DNA of 36,845 nt, taken from contig SVJW01000013.1 of the NCBI GenBank assembly GCA_015068735.1, forward strand, positions 1-36,845, in the 5' to 3' direction. The translations under genes and the position numbers were made by a program. Below, piece by piece: positions 34,367-36,845 of the stretch (positions within the stretch are counted from its first letter, which is position 1; the number at the start of each line of letters is the position of its first letter). The notes beneath the pieces were generated by a model that was not told the origin of the DNA, did no database searches, and saw only the letters and a list, made by a program, of their open reading frames with translations. Origin of the DNA: Oscillospiraceae bacterium (GTDB taxonomy: Bacteria; Bacillota; Clostridia; UMGS1883).

Positions 34367-35218
34367 ATGTTTTGCCCTAAATGTGGAAAAGAGTTAAGTT
34401 CCGACGTTAGATTTTGTTCGGGTTGCGGCAATCCTATTGCAACATCTTCCGGTGAGGAAGCGCCTGCTGAAAGAAGTACAATAGAAAGAGCACCTGTATC
34501 GGACAAGCCTGTGTTTATTCCTGAGCCGGCAAAGGCTTCAAACAATAAGAAATTTATTACCATCGGTATTGCGATTGCTATGATCGTGGTATTGGTTTTG
34601 GGCTTCTTAAAGTATCAGGATTTAAACAGCGCAGAAGGTTTTGAAGGTAGATGGAAACTGGTAGGTAACAGCGTAGGCTCTGAATCGGATGAAGAGAGCT
34701 ATGCTGAAATATCAGGTAATAAAATAAAACTTATTGAAGGTAATGATGTTCAGGAATATACTTTAGAAGGAAACACATTCTTCGTCAGTGGAATTCCTGT
34801 TGAACTTTCCATAAAAAATAATCAGTTGGTTATGTGCATGAGTGCGTATGGTCAAAGTGTTGAAATGTATCTTGAACGGGCGGAATCAGCTAACTGGTTT
34901 GAAGAATTGCTGATTTATATAATTGCATTTGCAGTACTGCTGATAGCTTTAATCTTTGTTAATATGAAGAATAAAGGTGTAAAGAAAGCCGTACCGGTAG
35001 GTACATATTCCGGTAACACAGAGTCTTTGACTGTTTCTGCAGATAAAACTATGGATGTAACAGAACCTTCCGTGCCTGTAGAAGAGCCTGCTTCTTATGC
35101 GACAGAAACTGTTGCACCTGCTGAAGAAAGTGCGCCCGTATCATATCCTGCTGAACCTGCTGCTGAAGAGAAAAAAGAAAGCTCAGGGGATTGGTTCACC
35201 AGTGCCGGTGATTTATAA
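34367..35218 (+). CDS. Two-pass zinc-ribbon membrane protein with predicted external beta domain and C-terminal tag
   Basis: The 283-residue protein has a zinc ribbon (C3-x2-C6, C17-x2-C20), helix 1 (about 63-81), a beta-rich domain (about 92-171, beginning GRWKLVG, lipocalin-like in appearance), helix 2 (about 179-198) and a long Pro/Ala/Glu-rich tail (200-283). With ribbon and tail inside, the beta domain faces outside, giving a sensor-like layout. The tail ends KKESSGDWFTSAGDL, nearly the same as the end of the kinase encoded next. It may recruit or be read by the kinase/phosphatase pair. Family not recognised; topology is predicted by eye. Confidence 0.8.
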   Translation: MFCPKCGKELSSDVRFCSGCGNPIATSSGEEAPAERSTIERAPVSDKPVFIPEPAKASNNKKFITIGIAIAMIVVLVLGFLKYQDLNSAEGFEGRWKLVGNSVGSESDEESYAEISGNKIKLIEGNDVQEYTLEGNTFFVSGIPVELSIKNNQLVMCMSAYGQSVEMYLERAESANWFEELLIYIIAFAVLLIALIFVNMKNKGVKKAVPVGTYSGNTESLTVSADKTMDVTEPSVPVEEPASYATETVAPAEESAPVSYPAEPAAEEKKESSGDWFTSAGDL

Positions 35219-35245
35219 TAAAAAATAGTTTTACGGAGATATATA

Positions 35246-36634
35246 ATGTTAAACGGATACACTTTAAAAGGTGAGTTGCAGAATGCAAACAGCGGCTTTT
35301 CAAAATGGGGGTTTGCATATAAAAACGGGCGAGAATATTTTGTAAAAGAGTTAATCAGTCCCGTTTACCCGATGGACAAAAGTATAATGTCTGATGCTTT
35401 ATTTGAACAGCGTCGTGACTCTTGCTTGCGTTTTGAAAACAGATTAAGAGAGCTTTTTACCAGAATTAACCGTGCAAGCCACGGTAATCTGGTAAGGGTA
35501 GAAGAATTCTTCAGGCTGGATAGCAAGTATTATATAATAAATGAAAAGATAAATTCCAGTACTGTTACAATGGAGCAGATTGCGGCTTCTTCGCTTCAAA
35601 AGAAACTCTTGCTTCTTAAATCTGCAGCACATTGCTTTCATGACTTACACTCGTTAGGGGTTGTACATTTTGATGTTAAGCCCGCGAATCTTATTATAAA
35701 AATAACGAAAAACGGTAACTATGCAGCAAAGCTTATTGATTTCGACTCAGGATTTTTGAAAGGTGAAAACCTTGAAGAGGATGAGTTGGGTGGCGATCTT
35801 ACTTATCTGGCACCTGAAACTTTCCTTGCGATTTATGGTGAGGATGTCAAACCTGATGAAAAATCAGACATTTTTGCACTGGGACTTATTTTCCATGAGT
35901 ATTTTTGCGGAAAATTGCCGTACTACGATGAAAAAGAGTACGAGTATCCTTATGAGGCAGCATTAGACGGTGGAAATCTTATAATAGATAAGACTCGTAT
36001 GCCTGAATCTGTAAGCAAACTGATAGCAGGTATGTTGGAAGTCGATCCTGTAAAGAGATTTTCGGCAGCGCAAATAATAAGTGCGTTGAATGAAATGACA
36101 CGTACGGATGTCGGAAATCTTGCGATTGAGTATCTTGAAATCAACTATAGCTGTTATGTTAAGGGGTCTTTGAGAAAGAGAAGAATTACTTTAAACGGTG
36201 AAGGATTATGCTATAACCATATAAGGACTTCTTCTACACTTGATTTTCCCGATTGGTTTTTTGAGGTTAAAGAGAGAAAGTTCGACTATTCAAGTGATAC
36301 AACGAAGAACGAGTTTACCGATTTATTGGATAAATTATATTCTTCGGGAATTTTCAATCTTGTAAAAAGCGATTCGGGTGCATACGATATGAGCAGAGCT
36401 GATATTGACGGCATAAAATGTTTCTGCAATAACGGTATGTCATACGGATTTAAGGTAATAAGTGGCTATGACCCAGAGTTTATAAAAATTATAGAGCTTT
36501 TGGCAGGTTACTGTAATTTTCCGCATTATGAAAAGACGGATGCTTCTTCAACAGTTATTATTGAAACGCCTAAAGAAACTGTACCGGAGAAGAAAAAAGA
36601 AGACGGATGGTTTTCTATGGCAGGAGATTTATAA
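35246..36634 (+). CDS. Ser/Thr protein kinase with novel C-terminal domain and C-terminal tag
   Basis: The 462-residue protein has a eukaryotic-type kinase domain (about 5-285): Lys34 (FVKEL), catalytic loop HFDVKPANL (141-149), DFD metal loop (165-167 in LIDFDSG), LAPE (188-191) and SDIFALG (207-213). The HRD Arg is Phe and DFG is DFD, variants also found in other bacterial kinases; the glycine loop (about 9-22) is weak. A C-terminal region (about 287-430) has no family I can name. The last residues, KKKEDGWFSMAGDL, echo the tail of the preceding membrane protein. No membrane helix is present. It is last in the cassette and is followed by a terminator. Confidence 0.87.
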   Translation: MLNGYTLKGELQNANSGFSKWGFAYKNGREYFVKELISPVYPMDKSIMSDALFEQRRDSCLRFENRLRELFTRINRASHGNLVRVEEFFRLDSKYYIINEKINSSTVTMEQIAASSLQKKLLLLKSAAHCFHDLHSLGVVHFDVKPANLIIKITKNGNYAAKLIDFDSGFLKGENLEEDELGGDLTYLAPETFLAIYGEDVKPDEKSDIFALGLIFHEYFCGKLPYYDEKEYEYPYEAALDGGNLIIDKTRMPESVSKLIAGMLEVDPVKRFSAAQIISALNEMTRTDVGNLAIEYLEINYSCYVKGSLRKRRITLNGEGLCYNHIRTSSTLDFPDWFFEVKERKFDYSSDTTKNEFTDLLDKLYSSGIFNLVKSDSGAYDMSRADIDGIKCFCNNGMSYGFKVISGYDPEFIKIIELLAGYCNFPHYEKTDASSTVIIETPKETVPEKKKEDGWFSMAGDL

Positions 36635-36641
36635 GAAAGAA

Positions 36642-36684
36642 AAAAGGAGGTGTAAAGAAACTCGGATTTTTTACACCTCCTTTT
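36642..36684 (+). terminator. Terminator of the cassette
   Basis: 15-bp perfect stem (36642-36656 with 36670-36684), ending in TTTT, 8 bases after the kinase stop. The left arm contains AAGGAGGTG but no start codon follows at a fitting distance. Confidence 0.85.
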
Positions 36685-36799
36685 CGTTGCTCTTTTGTAA
36701 TTTCTTTTTTGTAAATGTTTTCCAAAATATTCATTGGATAAAATTCCTGTTAATTCAAATAATAGTGATGTAATTTAAAATCAAAGGAGCATTATTTAT

Positions 36800-36845
36800 A
36801 TGAAAGCAACAGGAATTGTAAGGCGTATTGACCCTTGTGTTATAA
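36800..36845 (+). CDS. AbrB/SpoVT-family regulator, 5' fragment at window edge
   Basis: Starts ATG at 36800 with AAAGGAG 10 bases before. The first 11 residues, MKATGIVRRID, match the start of AbrB-type regulators and of the gene at 28245. The next residues (PCVI) depart from the family's usual DDLGRVV, and skipping a few bases would restore it. The departure may be an assembly error at the contig end. The rest of the gene is outside the window. Confidence 0.6.
   Translation, partial: MKATGIVRRIDPCVI

Noticed and set aside
36642..36656. Strong ribosome binding site (AAGGAGGTG) of a further small gene
   Set aside because: It is one arm of a perfect terminator stem and no start codon follows at a usable distance.

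Overview
This AT-rich window looks like chromosomal DNA of a low-GC Gram-positive bacterium (Bacillota, most likely Clostridia and perhaps an uncultured gut lineage). The reasons are strong AGGAGG-type ribosome binding sites, frequent TTG/GTG starts, a cdaA-cdaR pair, an AbrB/SpoVT regulator, SOS boxes of the Bacillus type, WalR-type boxes and an SLH-domain surface protein. I see no rRNA, tRNA, CRISPR array, phage module or transposase. The right edge cuts a gene, so the window is probably a whole contig or a piece of one.

Layout. (a) 1-3.9 kb: a NagB-like sugar-phosphate protein, a hairpin-rich repeat element between two identical terminator palindromes, an AraC-type regulator divergent from an SOS-controlled LysM protein, and an AAC(3)-like acetyltransferase followed by a 55-residue Cys-rich protein. 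(b) 4.0-10.2 kb: one long probable operon of TagA/WecG glycosyltransferase, DUF2156 protein, DJ-1 protein, a tRNA wobble-uridine modification pair (TrmR-like and U32/TrhP-like), and ruvC-ruvA-ruvB. (c) 10.2-14.6 kb: an N-acetylmuramoyl-L-alanine amidase behind a WalR-type box, and an S-layer-homology protein. (d) 14.6-17.9 kb, minus strand: cdaA-cdaR (c-di-AMP synthesis) and a class V aminotransferase/cysteine desulfurase with a Se/S-carrier-like small protein. (e) 18.0-24.5 kb: a PucR-type regulator, ftsE, ftsX, a coiled-coil M23 hydrolase (PcsB/EnvC type), a C-terminal processing protease and an S11-family protein that has lost its catalytic motifs, all behind a second WalR-type box. (f) 24.5-31.6 kb: rubrerythrin, engB and lon on the minus strand, an AbrB regulator, an ACT/UPF0210 pair and an NCS2 purine permease. 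(g) 31.7-36.7 kb: a six-gene cassette behind a perfect-consensus sigma-A promoter.

The cassette in (g) is the most unusual part. It encodes two small zinc-ribbon membrane proteins, a vWA protein, a PP2C phosphatase, a two-pass zinc-ribbon membrane protein with a predicted external beta domain, and a Ser/Thr kinase with an unrecognised C-terminal domain. The vWA-PP2C-kinase core resembles the TerY-P triad known from tellurite-resistance-type gene neighbourhoods. The two-pass membrane protein and the kinase end in nearly the same short peptide (WF-x-x-AGDL), which suggests a shared docking tag. A reasonable inference is a membrane-linked phospho-signalling system.

A second theme is cell-wall growth control. 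TGTWAH-N5-TGTWAH boxes, the published WalR consensus, sit in front of both wall-hydrolase units and also between lon and the AbrB gene. A degenerate D,D-carboxypeptidase is built into the FtsEX operon.
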